From Punica granatum (Eukaryota; Streptophyta; Magnoliopsida; Myrtales; Lythraceae), in assembly GCF_007655135.1 (NCBI RefSeq), contig NC_045130.1, positions 7,812,001 to 7,876,000 of the forward strand: a stretch of DNA of 64,000 nt, given 5' to 3'. Below the pieces are notes generated by a model. That model made no database searches and was not told where the DNA came from. It worked only from the letters and a program-made list of their open reading frames with translations. The first letter of the stretch is position 1, and each line of letters begins with the position of its first letter. Below, one piece after another: positions 24,323 through 36,864 of the stretch. The position numbers and the translations under genes were made by a program.

Positions 24323-27300
24323 TCAAAACGGCCATAGGTCCCCCCATAGAGATCTCCGAGCCTGATGGTGCAACATTGGATTCTTACTCTTTGTGACTAC
24401 TATATGTTCAAAGGCACCCTCTGAACCGTCCCTTTTGGTCGATCGGCACACATCCATTGCAACCTGCCGGCCCCTCCGGACAGGTGAGAAGATGATCCTG
24501 CCCCAACCACCCCCGAGATCAGCCTGGGTTGTCTCCTCTTCTCCTCCTTCCTCCTGACCATCATCGTTAATTTCATCATTGATATCACTTTCTAAGATGT
24601 CAGACTCATATAACACCGGATCCTTCACATCGGATGGAGCATCAATTGTTTGCATCTTCAGCAAGTCCTCTGCAAGAAACAAAGCATTCGGAGTGACCTC
24701 ATTAAAATTTGCTGAACAAAAGAATTTACAGTAAGAAATTACATTTGAGATGCTCATACCAAGATCAATTTCGAGATCTTCAGATTTTCTCTTAGCATGC
24801 TGCTCTTTCAATGTCTCAAACGTCATGCCATCAAGAGGCCAAGGTTCTCTGCTCAGATAAGCCAAATGCGCAAATCTCAGCTATCATTTGAAGCACGATA
24901 CACCGAATCACCAAAGTGATCAAATGCAATGCATTTTATATGGTTTTTCTGTACAAATCCTCAGACAGATAAACGGATTACACGATGCCAAGTTGCGTCT
25001 CTTGAGTTCTCTTTGCGACCAAGAAGATGCTATGCAATTGAACCACCAAAACTTGCAGTTTTATGTCGAACTTTGATTGCAGTTGAAAACAGCTTGGACC
25101 TCACAGCAATTATCCATACAAGTTTTTTTGTACAGACAACTGTATAAAAGCTTACTCACCCTGGACGCTGACCCCGTCTGAAAGCTACATAACAGAATTT
25201 CTCATCCTCAAATCCACGTAGAGGCTCCCCTTTAGAACGCTGCAGAAAAGAAAAATTGCGTTCAGAGGGGCTTTTTATCAACTTTACACTTTTTTTCTAG
25301 AACTACATACAAGTACTAGCTGCTAACAATAGAAATGACTGATCTACATTGATAATTTGATGAAGCTGAGAACTGACAAGTTAAGAGATGGAAGCAGTTC
25401 CAAGTTGTAAAACAATAGATAGTACTCTCTTTCTTAAGGCCTTATATCTGAAGGCTCCCGTTAGTGAGGTGAAATAATGGCTAGTAATTTCAGCATCTGC
25501 AAAATCTACTATAGGAAAATAAAAGGCAGATATGATGTAAAACTTGAATAACCAACAAACCTTATATGCACGTTGAGATGAAGTCCTTTCCAAGCGCTGA
25601 ACAAAATGACAATACTTTCCTGTTTTCTCTAGGGGACAGGGCCCGTCATGAGGACACTGCATGTAAATAATTTCAGAGGGAAGAACAAAAGGAACATGGA
25701 GAAAAAAACAAAAGCAGATACACCTGAAGAACCCAAAAGAAATTAAGAGGACAGAAGGAAAAGAAAATTATATGTCAGATCTCAACTCACAGGAGCAACA
25801 ACAAATGCCCCAGTCTTGAGAGGCACCAAATCCTTACTTTCCTTATTAAGCCCCTTAGATTTGCGGAATTTCTGAGAAGTTGCACAAAAGCTATTAGACA
25901 TAATGAGTGAGAGATTACTCTACTTGTCCTCTTTCATGCAGAGGTTTACCGATCTTTTCCATCACAAATTCATAACAGCATGAACCAATTACCCTTTTTT
26001 CCATCCACAATATGTGAGATCGCATCTGAGAGATAATTTTAGATCCATGTGGTGTCCCTGGCTCAACCAAAACCTGCAAGATATTTACTCATCAATAAAT
26101 TGCAATTTTCCAACAATCTCAGACTGCAGCTATCAACTCAAGAAAAACTCTTGATCATATGGTAAAAGATAATGAGAAGACTGCACATTTCCCACAGATA
26201 AATAGTCTACATTTACAATGATCGAGATATTCTCAAGCATATTACTTTCAACATATGATGTGAACTCATCATAGCATAGAGCTTACCAGTACATCCCCAG
26301 TAAGATCCCATAGCTGGCGAACTATTGTAATTCGGTCCTGTAGAGATGGTATCTCACCCAACACATATGACTTCAGCAGCAGATAATAAAAGTTCATTAG
26401 TCCATATAATCTAGGAATATTATGATTTTCAGAATGCATCAGTGATAGAACTTTGAGATGAATTTCTCATGTGTCAAAATTCATAACAATGAAAACTTGA
26501 AGACAACTTACAGCAATCACAAGATCATGTTGCCTCTCAGACTTTTCGATGTTCTTACTTAAAGATTGAATGCTGTCAAAGCTATGGATAAGCGGCAAAT
26601 TCTTCGCACCTAAAATTTAAAAGTGCAGAAAGTGTATGCATATATTAGAATCAGGCACACTTCAATAGAATCTTTGAAGAGAAAAAGAATTCCTTCCAAG
26701 TATCAAAAACTTGTATCTGCTACTAGTACAACAAGTCATTGGTGAATCTGTGATCCTTTTACTAGTTCATTGCAATACCATTTTTCAGCAACAATGATTT
26801 TGACTACTGCTATAACCAGAGATAAATATTAAACAACAAAATGAAAGGTGCACCTTGTATAAGGCTCCGACCAGCGCGCTGCATTGATTGAGATGGCTCC
26901 ACCAAATTGACTCTCTCTAAGGATTGAGGCCAAACATCACGCAGAGCCCTGCAGTATTTTGTCAAAAATTATACCAAGTCAAGATTCTTACAACAATTCG
27001 ACCCAAGTAATTATCATAAAAAGAACCGAGCAGTAAACTCCCTACCAGAAAGCAGATCCCGTTCCAGCACCAAAATCTAATACTCTCGCTGGAGAAAACC
27101 CAGATAGCCTCCTCCGAACCTGAAATACCAAAAACCAGCCAAACATTTAATTGAACACACTTTAAACACAAGCAATCACCTTTCATTCCATAGCCTAATG
27201 ACACCAATTGGAAATGAGGTCTTAGTTGGGCAAACTTATTGTCATTTATAGTTCATATCCAGTTCTCTTTGCACTGAGGCTGATCACTCTAAGCAAGAAC

Positions 27301-28048
27301 ATAAAAGCTCCCATGACACAATGCCATTTTGCATCAAACTCAAAAATAATCCGGAGGATGCATAATTTAGCTTATTCTAAAAGTATAAATCTGCAAAACA
27401 TAAGGCAAATGGGGTAAACGGTTCCTTAATGTCAATCCCCATTTTCCCGCTCTGCAGAGACATAGCTGCTAAAATATGGAAAATTATACAATACTGCATA
27501 AAGAAGTCATCGTCTTGCCCAAAAGCAAGAACACCGACATACCTCCTTGAGGACCCTATAACAAGCAGAATAAACGGCGGGCATTCGTGAAGCCACATAA
27601 GCAACAGTCTCATCATCCTGGTACTTGAGGCCGATGTCGCCGTACGCACTCTTAATCTTCCACCTTTTGGAGCCCTCCAGAGACTTAAAAGGGTCTTCAA
27701 CCAGCTCCTTCGAGGTGGAAGTGGTGAGGTGCAGGTTCACATCCTTAATTTCGCAGAAGGAAGCGGATAGCCTCAGCACCTTCCTCTTTAGAAACGGCTC
27801 CTCTTGCTCTGCAATACCAAAAACCACAGGTTGGATGAGCTAACATGGAAACACACAAGAAAGCAGCTCTTACGATCAAGGAAAGAGTTAGGGGAAGGGA
27901 GAGTGGAGGGAGGACCTCGGAGGTACTTCTTGATGGCGCGGCGGAGGCGGACGGGGACAACGAGACAGCCCTGAGACTGCTTGGCAGCTGACCGGAGGGT
28001 CTCCGGCGTGAATATCCTCTTGGCCGTTTCCGGTATCAGGGCGGCCAT
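24323..28048 (-). CDS. METTL17/Rsm22-type mitochondrial ribosome assembly protein, 12 exons
   Basis: Exons (minus strand) are 28048-27916, 27808-27543, 27119-27046, 26948-26854, 26609-26512, 26370-26287, 26073-25993, 25871-25791, 25656-25561, 25239-25160, 24848-24760 and 24669-24323. All phases agree, giving about 507 residues. The N-terminus is Arg-rich and amphipathic (MAALIPETAKRIF, LRRAIKKYL), fitting mitochondrial import. The S-adenosylmethionine-fold motif I is VLDFGAGTGSAFW. Family blocks follow: QHDLVIA/SYVLGEIPSL, QLWDLTGDVLVLVEPGTPHG, and CPHDGPCPL...YCHF with a later FCYVAF cysteine, the set that binds a 4Fe-4S cluster in METTL17. Such proteins help mature the mitochondrial small ribosomal subunit; actual methyl transfer is doubtful in the family. 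The acidic C-terminal tail (about residues 405-450, Glu/Asp-rich) ends in WGDLWPF. Untranslated sequence may continue to about 23600. Confidence 0.93.
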
Positions 28049-28143
28049 TCACGGCGGGGTGTGGCCGGTGGATAGGGGGGAACCTTGTCGATGTCCGGGC
28101 GAGAATGGTGGGCAGGCCGGTTCCGGTAGAAGTTGGGGGTGTA

Positions 28144-28251
28144 TAGGGTTTAGGGCTTTTGGGCTCATTTGCTTGTTCAGTTACAGAGTTCGGTTTTGAA
28201 CTGTAAAGCCCATTAATAGGCCCAGTTCGGGCCCATTCCTTATACTGGGCT
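28144..28251 (-). promoter_or_regulatory. Telobox plus site II cluster upstream of the METTL17-type gene
   Basis: A telobox (AAACCCTA on the minus strand) lies at 28144-28151. Five TGGGCY/GGCCCA-type site II elements follow at 28160, 28207, 28219, 28230 and 28246. Site II elements with teloboxes are known in plant promoters of ribosomal-protein and mitochondrial-component genes, bound by TCP factors, which fits the gene downstream. Confidence 0.75.
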
Positions 28252-28324
28252 TCGATTGGATTTGCTTCCTCTTTTTCCCCATTTTTGGGGTAATTAATAA
28301 TCAATTGATCTTCCTCTGCTTTAA

Positions 28325-28453
28325 GCGCTTGTTTGGATCTCATATAAAGGAAAGTGATGCAGGGGTGAGTTATGGATGATTATGAGGTGTTTGCATTAAC
28401 CATTCATAACCTGCCTTCCATAACCCTCTTTAACTCGCGATCTAAACAAGCGA
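28325..28453. mobile_element. Tourist-like MITE, 129 bp
   Basis: The left end GCGCTTGTTTGGATC matches the complement of the right end (TCGCTTGTTTAGATC). TAA flanks both sides (28322-28324 and 28454-28456), the target duplication expected of PIF/Harbinger elements. It lies about 280 bp upstream of the METTL17-type start codon. Confidence 0.75.
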
Positions 28454-31099
28454 TAAAGTTTCAAGTTTGAATTTTGCTTGCCTGCTTGTACATACGGACA
28501 GGAGGCGGACTTCTCTTAGATATAAATCAAGAAACTAATGTGCAATATGAGATCATATGATGACAGGCGAAGAAGATTCACCTGCTCGAAGATCAAGCGA
28601 TCTCGCTTTTAGTACTTCTACCTTGTCACAGGCATGATTAAACTTTAATAATGTTTCAATGAACATATAAATGAGCGTTAAAACATATGCGGATGTGGCC
28701 CATAAGTTTATACAAAGATTATACCAAATTCTCTCTGCACCTCATTGTGAGAACATTTTTTTTTTCCTGTATATCAATCAAATATCAGCCAAATCATGTG
28801 AAAATATCTAGGGTAAAAATCCCTCGTCAAACTCACATGCTTCTTCTCTCCTTCTCCTGCACCCATTGATTTATAAAATAAGCAAATGCATCCCTTAACA
28901 AATTCACATTATCGTATTTGATTTGAAATCAAGAGAGATAATTGGAGAAATTAATGAATGTTTAGTGGAGTATATCGAGGAATATTTTTGTGCCTCTCTA
29001 CGTGCACGTTTTTTCCTAATAGAATTAATGAAATGTTAATGGTATGGTACGTACACAAACATATATATATATATATATATATATTTTTGCTGAATAACAA
29101 ATATATATATATATATATATATATTGTGTGTGTGTGGATGCGTTTGGATGTGCATGATATTTTTTAAGAGGAGCGTACGTTGGTGGTGGAAGGATTAGTA
29201 CGTTGGTGTCTGCCGTTGTTGGCTAAAATGAATGCATCCATTGGCCCCTTCAAAAGCTTCCATTAATCATTTGGGCTTCAGCTTCATCTTATCGTGTCGA
29301 CATCAATTTCATGTTTGACTATACAAAGAAAAGTTAGTAATTCTGGAGATCAATATATTGATTGATAAAGATGAATAATATTCAATTTCCCGCAGAAATT
29401 GTATCTTTAAGTTTGTGTCTGCCACAAAGCCCTTATCAATGGACATGGTACTCTCATGAATACGCATAATTTGCATGCCATAATGTTATAGCAGCAAAAA
29501 ACAAAATAAATTTTTATAATTTTTAAGTATAACATTAATTATGTTATTAGTAAATTAGCAAGATAAAAATAAAAGGATGATAGGTGCATACACGGGCCAG
29601 CTTGATAGAATTTATATATGACCTTATGGATAAGTCTAGTAGCCGTGTACAAAGACATGCCCTTTTTATGGACAATTGTGTAAAATAATAATTACAGTTG
29701 AGATTACATTAATACGAAGTAAATATCCATTATTATATTTTATATATGTGTGTGTGTGTTTTCTAGCTATGTTTGGATGTTATCGATTAAGGTTTAAACC
29801 CCTTGACAGAAACGATCTTATTGAATGGCAGCAATTTGCAAAAAATTTAAGACTCATACTATATTTTGAGAAATTAATTAGAGCGAATAGCTTACCTTTA
29901 CTTGTTAACTAAGTGCATTCTCACGCTTTACGTGAATATGTAAAAAAACTAATAAAATTTTATATATTCCAAATTTGTGAAGAAAATTTTCAATTTATGT
30001 AGAGAAAGTTTTCTTTTCAAGATTGCTTTTAATATTTATTCGAGATTGGAAAATAAATTATTTTTTGAAGAAAGTATTTAATATTTAGTCACGAAATGAG
30101 AAGTTTATTTCAGTTTTTGATATAATAATTAATAATGATTATTATGATGTAGTAGTCAAATAGTCACTCAACCGTAAGCGAAGAAAGTTTATACACATTA
30201 TGAAATGTGTGGTGCTTTTTTCATTTTACTCTCTATATATTATAATTGATAATTGATTGATTGATATTTAAAGTACTTTATAAAAGAGATTATATTAGCT
30301 AGCTTATCGTAGTGCATTGCCGGACTATTTTTCTAGCACTTCCTATAAAGTATAGACTTAGAAATCAAATTCGATTGAGAAGAAATTGGTCCTAACCATA
30401 CCATGAATTGCTTTCCTTAAACGCATGCTAGCTCCTCCATGCGCCTCCCAAACTCGAAGATACTCTTTTCATTAGTTTTTGCTAAATCAACCAACCACAT
30501 GGTGGTGGTGAACCGACCCCATGTTCCACTTACACATTAAATAAATTAATACCCCTTAGTTATTATATTACATAATTAGAAATAAATTGACCCTTTTATC
30601 TCATTCAAATGGAGCCTCTCCATGTACTGTATAATTAATTAACTACACATGCTAGGAAATAAAATAGTGTGCCACATTGGAATAGGTGCCTTCCAAGCAC
30701 TTCCACTATCATTATTATTCAAACTCACAAGGATCCACAGAGTGTATAATATAATATTAATGTTTAATCATTGTATCATCATAACAAAACTTAGTCCATG
30801 GAAAATCTAAAACCTTGTTCAGCCCAAAATCATTAATCCATTAATTAATTAAACAACTCCCTAGGAAGTTGCCTCCCCTTGTCCCAACTAATAACCAACC
30901 CATTACACCTTAATCACATACATACACATATACATATGTAAAGATCTCCCTCTGGCTCTAGCCAGCTCCTCCCTATAATTAAAATCTATACACCTCTACA
31001 CTTCATACACATTTTTCCAGCTCTCTATATGATTTTTAACTATTTCCTTATATCATGACCTATTTGAATGAAAATCGAAAATTATTTATTCTAATTAAT
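28454..31099. other. Intergenic spacer
   Basis: No gene is supported. It holds two long TA runs at 29061-29084 and 29101-29124 (the second followed by TG repeats). The part next to 31100 is probably the 3' flank of the dehydrogenase gene. Confidence 0.6.
29061..29134. repeat. Paired (TA)n / (TG)n microsatellites
   Basis: Two AT dinucleotide tracts are separated by about 17 bp, the second running into TG repeats. Confidence 0.95.
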
Positions 31100-33825
31100 C
31101 TAATTAATCGATGACAGATAATTTTCCAAAGCAGCTTTCGGGTCCTTGGAAGAAACTACGGTGTCGGAGAAGACCCAGATCCTTGCGGCTTCGGTCAAGT
31201 TCATGGCTTGTTTTGACGGAGTAGCCTCGTTGCAGTCTACGAAATACTTCCCCGATACATTCAACAGCCTCGGATGAACCGCAGCGTAACATGTAGTGGC
31301 AGCAGCCTGTGGCACCATTTTTGTTTGATTTATCAAAATTCAAAGAGAGTGAATTTAACAGGAGGGAAAAAAAAAAACTGAAGGATGCATTTTGAAAAAT
31401 TTATCCATTATTAGTACCTGAGGGATCGTCTTCAGAAGCTTGGAAGCCAATAAAAACACAAGATCTGCATAAAAATTAAGAAATTAAAAGAAACTTAATG
31501 AACTATCCTTGGGAGGCCAAGATAGAAGGATGTTGATACAATAATTTATAATAAAGTAAATGCTTATGCAGTATTTAGGTTATACGCTATGATATCACGT
31601 AAAATTTTAAAAGAATCACTATCAAATATTCTAAAATGTTAATACAATTAAATGAAGGCTGCAGAAAGTGATACGCGTGCTGACCCGTGATGAAGCCTTC
31701 TCGCTCTCGGGTAAGCCGAGTCCTCACTACGCCCGGATGTACGCAATTTGCTGTCACATTTGCCCCCATGTCCTACAAAATCAAATAGAAAAAAAAAGAT
31801 CATAAAATCATATGGATGATGCGAAAAAAAAGGATCCAAATTCATGGAACAAATAATCAGATTAATATAAGAACCCAAGAAAGAAAGCAACAAAATTCGC
31901 TTTTTTTCAATATGTCAGCAAAGCAAACCAATGATAATAAATGTATAAAAGGACAATATATTCATCAAAGATTACGCAATTATTATCATTCGTTTTAATA
32001 ATAATATCATTTAATATGAGCAATTATAAATCACACAACCAAACCAACCCACCTTGAGCCTGTAAGCGAGCTCTTTGGTGTGCAAGACGTTGCAGAGCTT
32101 CGAGAGCGCATAGGCACGTGTCGCGTCGTACTGACTGAGTCGACCCAGCACGCACGCACCCACACACACACACACACACAGAGTCAGTCAAAATCCGAGT
32201 CAACCTCCTCTCATTCCATTCATTCATTGCGAGTCATATTAGCAATTACAACTCTCCATAAACAATAATTCATTCATTGATCATTGATAGAAGGATTATG
32301 ATTGTCCGGCATGACAAATTACCGCTTGTTTCGGGTTATGACCCCAAGATTTTGGATTATGTCGCCAGAGACCCAGCCATGGATCCCCGATGTAACGTTC
32401 ACTATCCGGCCCTGGATGCCGGTGGCGCTTGCTGTTTCAGCCATCTTGTTCACTAGCAGCTTCGTCAAGAGGAAATGACCTAAACCAGATTTACCCCATA
32501 ATTAATTATAATAATAATAATATAACGTGAATAAACAGATTACCAATATGTAGTAAGGTCATGTATACTTTTCTTGCTGAGTTAATAAGTCATGTAATAA
32601 TTTGTTTAATTGTGGTGGATAGATGTTAATTACCTAAGTAATTAGTGGCGAAGGTCATCTCGATCCCGTCTTCGGATATTGCATGGTTGTGAGTGAACTT
32701 ACCAGCATTATTTCTGCAATTTATTAAAGAAAATAATCAACATATATTCAGCATGATTTTCCTTTAGAAAAAGAACCAAAAATACTTTTTCTTTTTGTTT
32801 TTCTGTTCTTGGAAAAAAAGAGCAGTAATGCCATTGGATTGATTCATCGACGGGGAAAAATAATTGGAAATTAAAGGCAAACATTGCTCCTAAAAAACAA
32901 AAAGAGAAAAAAAAATTCAATTTTTTTTTATAAGAGAAACGTACTATATGAGCTAGTCAAAGGAAAAAGAAAATAATGAAAAAGGGAAATTTACCGGCTT
33001 AAATTAAATCCAAAAGTTTGATTTCAGACAAATGCGTGTATACTATCAATTTCATGGGGGGGGGGGGGGGGGGGGGGGGGGGTTACTTCTACGTACATGA
33101 GGAGGTTGAGGGGCAAGTTGAGGGACTCGAACTCGGACGCAAACTTCCTCACGGAGCTGAGGGAGCTGAGGTCGAGAGCCATGACGAGGATCTCCGAGTC
33201 AGGAAACTCTGCCACTATACGGGCACGGGCTTCCTCGGCCGCCTTCAGATTCCGGGCCGGGAGCACCAGCCTGGCCCCTCGCTTCGCCAACACCCGAGCC
33301 ACTTCGGCTCCGATCCCTGACGTCGCACCTGACCATTATCACGACACATAGGAACCAAATTTATCACTAAACTTTTCGAATAATTCAGGAGAACATAAGG
33401 TGCTGAATTATAGTGAAGGTGATCGATTATGGAAAAAGGAAAACTGTTTAGGTTTGCCGAAAACGGAGAGATTTGATCGGCGGAGATGACTCGAAACATC
33501 ACGGAATGAATGAAACTGTCGTACAAATTGAGACCACTTTCTTTTCGTAGGGTGACTCCATTCCATCATAACTAACGAACGAAACGTGGTCCACGCACGA
33601 ATATGAACAAGAGAGCATGACACCCTTCACTGGAAAATGGTCCAAACCGTAGGTCGGGCCGAGCGTGTACGATAGGCAGATAGCGATTGTTACTTAATTA
33701 CCGGTGATGATGGCGGTGACGGAGCGGAGGTCGGGGCAGCTCTCGGTGACCTCTTCGGCGGCGGACTTGGAGCCATAGCCGCTCGGCCCCGCCGTGCCGA
33801 TTAGGTACCTCACCGTCTGCAGCAT
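31100..33825 (-). CDS. Short-chain dehydrogenase/reductase, TIC32-like, 8 exons
   Basis: Exons (minus strand) are 33825-33702, 33328-33097, 32713-32634, 32479-32323, 32134-32053, 31772-31685, 31464-31418 and 31306-31100. Phases agree throughout, giving about 338 residues. The Rossmann motif TGATSGIG lies at residues 41-48, NNAG near 120, and the catalytic YALSK (Y-x3-K) near 205, preceded by IVNVTSGIHG, which holds the catalytic Ser; most relatives have VSSS there. The N-terminus MLQTVRYLIGTAGPSGYGSK and the phrase NCVHPGVVRTRLTR match plant TIC32-like dehydrogenases (retinol-dehydrogenase-like group). Members are NADP(H) oxidoreductases, some associated with the chloroplast inner envelope; the substrate cannot be told. 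An in-frame Met 30 codons upstream exists, but family similarity begins at 33825. The leader contains AGAAC and CT repeats. Confidence 0.92.
32158..32180. repeat. (CA)n microsatellite inside an intron
   Basis: The run lies in intron 4 of the dehydrogenase gene, about 24 bp upstream of the exon 5 acceptor. Confidence 0.95.
33056..33082. repeat. 27 bp poly-G (poly-C in sense) inside an intron
   Basis: A pure G run on the plus strand starts 14 nt downstream of the exon 2 donor of the minus-strand dehydrogenase gene, so the pre-mRNA carries a C27 tract there. Confidence 0.95.
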
Positions 33826-34283
33826 GTTTAAACCAATCGAATCCTCTGCTTTCACTCCTCCCCGGACCGTGACTGAATCAGTCTCTTTAATCCTTGCCCG
33901 GGTTTTCAACTGCACTGCACTGAAGGAACAGAACAGAGTGAGGCAGAGCGAGAGGGAGGCGTGGGCGGGGGTGAGCCTGTAGGGAGTTGACTGTTTTTAA
34001 CGTGCGGGAATCCCAAGAGAAACAGAACAGGACAGGACAGAACAGAACAGAACAGAACAGAGAGAAGATAAAAACGTACGTGCCTGCTCTCCTCTTTCTG
34101 TTCTCTCTGTCTGAATAGGGTACTGAAGGTGAAGGCTCAAGCAAGAAAGAAAGGGAGAGGACAGGCCGCTTCGTCTTCTTTGTCAGACGCCCTGCACCAC
34201 GCCGCTCTCTCTCTCTCTCTGTGTCTGATGATGGTGATGAAGAGTGTATAGCCGAAGCACAGAGGAAAGGGTTTGGGCTCGGA

Positions 34284-34290
34284 TTTTATA
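34284..34290 (-). promoter_or_regulatory. Possible TATA box of the dehydrogenase gene
   Basis: TATAAAA on the minus strand lies about 460 bp before the start codon, implying a long leader rich in CT and AGAAC repeats (34028-34060, 34200-34220). Confidence 0.4.
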
Positions 34291-34808
34291 ATGGCCCCGT
34301 GCCCGTGGCTGGCCGGAGGGAGGGGAATACGGATTACATATTTGTCACTGATTGATGGAGATAAAATTTTGCATGATTGGGTTTAATTGTTGTATTTATT
34401 TATTCATTCATTCATTCATTCATTAATAATAATATTTTCTTTTTGGTTTACATTTTTGTAATCTTTATTAATTATGAATGCGTTAAATAATGGAATCCTA
34501 ATCTGATCTTCTAATCTAATCAAATTGCTAATGGCTGAAAAGGTTTACTATAGATTCTTTTGTTTGTCTAAGTGTGGTGATGTGAACAAACGACGCGTGT
34601 GTGTCTATGTTCGGGTAGTATCCCGCCAATAGTACGGTACAACTGGCTTTATTACAGTTAGATTCGACATTTTATTTATTCATCATTTTTTTACTTATCA
34701 ATCCAACGGTTATATAATCAGTAATACCATACCCGCTGACGGGATGACAAAATCTCCCCGTAATCGGATTGTTTCTTCTCTTTTTCCTTCCTATCTTCTT
34801 TTCTGTAA

Positions 34809-34811
<3 letters not shown>

Positions 34812-34846
<35 letters not shown>
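34812..34846. repeat. (GA)n microsatellite
   Basis: A pure GA run. Confidence 0.95.
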
Positions 34847-36053
34847 AGACAGACAGGACTTATTAAGGTGGACTGGAATGGACTGGACTGGACTGGACTG
34901 AGTTGATCTCTGTCACTGTACCCATCGTTTTTCTTCTTCTTCTTCACTGTTTGCCGGTGAGAAGACTTGCCGTATCCCCATTTTCCAACGCGATGAGAAA
35001 ATTCCATGCAAAAAGGTATTATCAATTTGTATATATACTCAGACACATGATGCAATTTATAAATTGAACTATTATTGCGAACTTTGCCTGTTGTATAGGG
35101 ATTTGAAACGTATCAGAAAAAGCAATGCTTAATAGGTAATCTCAACCAGTAGGCTGTAATCTGCTTTAACGTAGAAGATGTTTGTGGATAGCCAAGGGAT
35201 GGGATGTCTTGCCTTTATGATCAATTGCATTTTCCCTCTTTCTTTCAATAGTTTTTTTTTTACTTTGGTATCTTTGCTGCTTTTAAGTCCAAACAGGGTC
35301 TCCTTGTGATATGTCCGTTTCATTGCCTGCTTAATTTGCTTTTTTCTCTTGGCTTGGTATGGGGTGTGGGGCGTAGATGTGCTTTCCTGATTCCATTGGT
35401 AAGCATAAAAATTGCAATGTAATTTATTGTGAGTTTTCTATTTGTCTGGCATTACCCTATATTTCCAAACAGTAGAAGATATAAGAATTAATTAGAGAAC
35501 AATTTAGGTGATTTAATTTAGTTTCATTTTTTATTTAAGGAAAGAAGTTTGGTGCGATTGCACAATTTGCCCGCTCGAATAATGAGGTCCTGCGTTCGAC
35601 CCTCATCAATGGAAATTCCATGCCCCTTCATTAGTTTCCACACAATTCTTGTACTAGACATCGATTTTTCCTTATGATCGAAAGAAATTTAGTTTTTTCT
35701 TTTGGAAACACTTGTATCGCCAGAAATGGATTTGTGTAATATGCCATATGTTCATGCACATATTTTTGGATTGTCACTAATTTACATTCCAATTACAGGA
35801 GAAATTTCTAATTAGTCATATCACGATGAGAAAGAAACAATAAGATTTTTACAATAAAAAATAATTATGACAATTGTTTGAGAATTAGTACTCATTTTTT
35901 CATTTCTTTCTTGCAGTCTAATTAGTATTTATCAGACAACATGGCAAGATAAAATTACCGAAAAATTTCTCTCCGTATAGGGTGATTTTATAAAGATACA
36001 TTAAAAAAAGAATATATCACAAAGAAACTGTCTAACGTCTCTTAAAAAACTTA

Positions 36054-36368
36054 GGTTTCGTTTGGAAGTGTGGTAGCGGTTAGACAAATACTTATTTTAT
36101 TGAGTTTTAAGCAGAAGGGGTATTCGGTGAATTCTTTCAAAACTATGGTTTGACTAATTTCAACTATTGAAACGTCATTTTTTTCAAGCGGGTTGATAAG
36201 TGCTCATAAAAACTATTTTTACTTATTCTCTATTTTAAACATTAATTTTAATTTCATCAATTTCAAATTGTTACATTCCAAATGCTTTAGTTTATTTTGA
36301 AATTCATTTATTTTCAGCGGTTATACTTCGGCACTTTTATTTCAGCAATAGCGCTTCCAAACAAAGCC
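36054..36368. mobile_element. MITE, 315 bp
   Basis: The left end GGTTTCGTTTGGAAGTG matches the complement of the right end (GGCTTTGTTTGGAAGCG). The interior is AT-rich and non-coding. No convincing target-site duplication is visible, so the superfamily stays open; the terminal sequence resembles hAT-type MITEs. Confidence 0.7.
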
Positions 36369-36821
36369 TTGGTCGCCCTGTTAAGTATTTCTAGAGACGT
36401 CAGTTTTCATCCATTTATTTATTTATTTGTTTTTTATTTACCTATCAAAAAATTATACATTTATTAACTTGTTTCTTATTAATTGATGGAATAAAAGGAG
36501 GTTTAGAATGAATATTTCCTTTCTATACATTTTATTTTCATAAATCTAAGTACTTTTAGAATTGCATTGTTTGTGGTCAATTTTAAGTTTTTTACTAAAT
36601 CCTTCATTTTTCGTCCTCTTTTTAATCAATTATAGCGACTAGTTATTTATTTTACTTCAAAAAATAGTAATAATTCTGGGAAAATAGAGAGAAAAAAAAA
36701 AGAGAGAGAACAAAGAGGTAAAGGAATTAGAAAAGTGGTGGGTAGCTTGACATCGGCCACCACTTGCCAGAGGAGAGGAGGCCGTCGGAGCTGTCACTGC
36801 ACTCCTCACCACCAACATTTT

Positions 36822-36861
<40 letters not shown>
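36822..36861. repeat. (CT)n microsatellite
   Basis: A long pure CT run. Confidence 0.95.

Positions 36862-36864
<3 letters not shown>

Noticed and set aside
28687..29912. Short frames running through TA/TG microsatellites
   Set aside because: The translations are repeats of Ile-Tyr or Val-Cys from dinucleotide runs.
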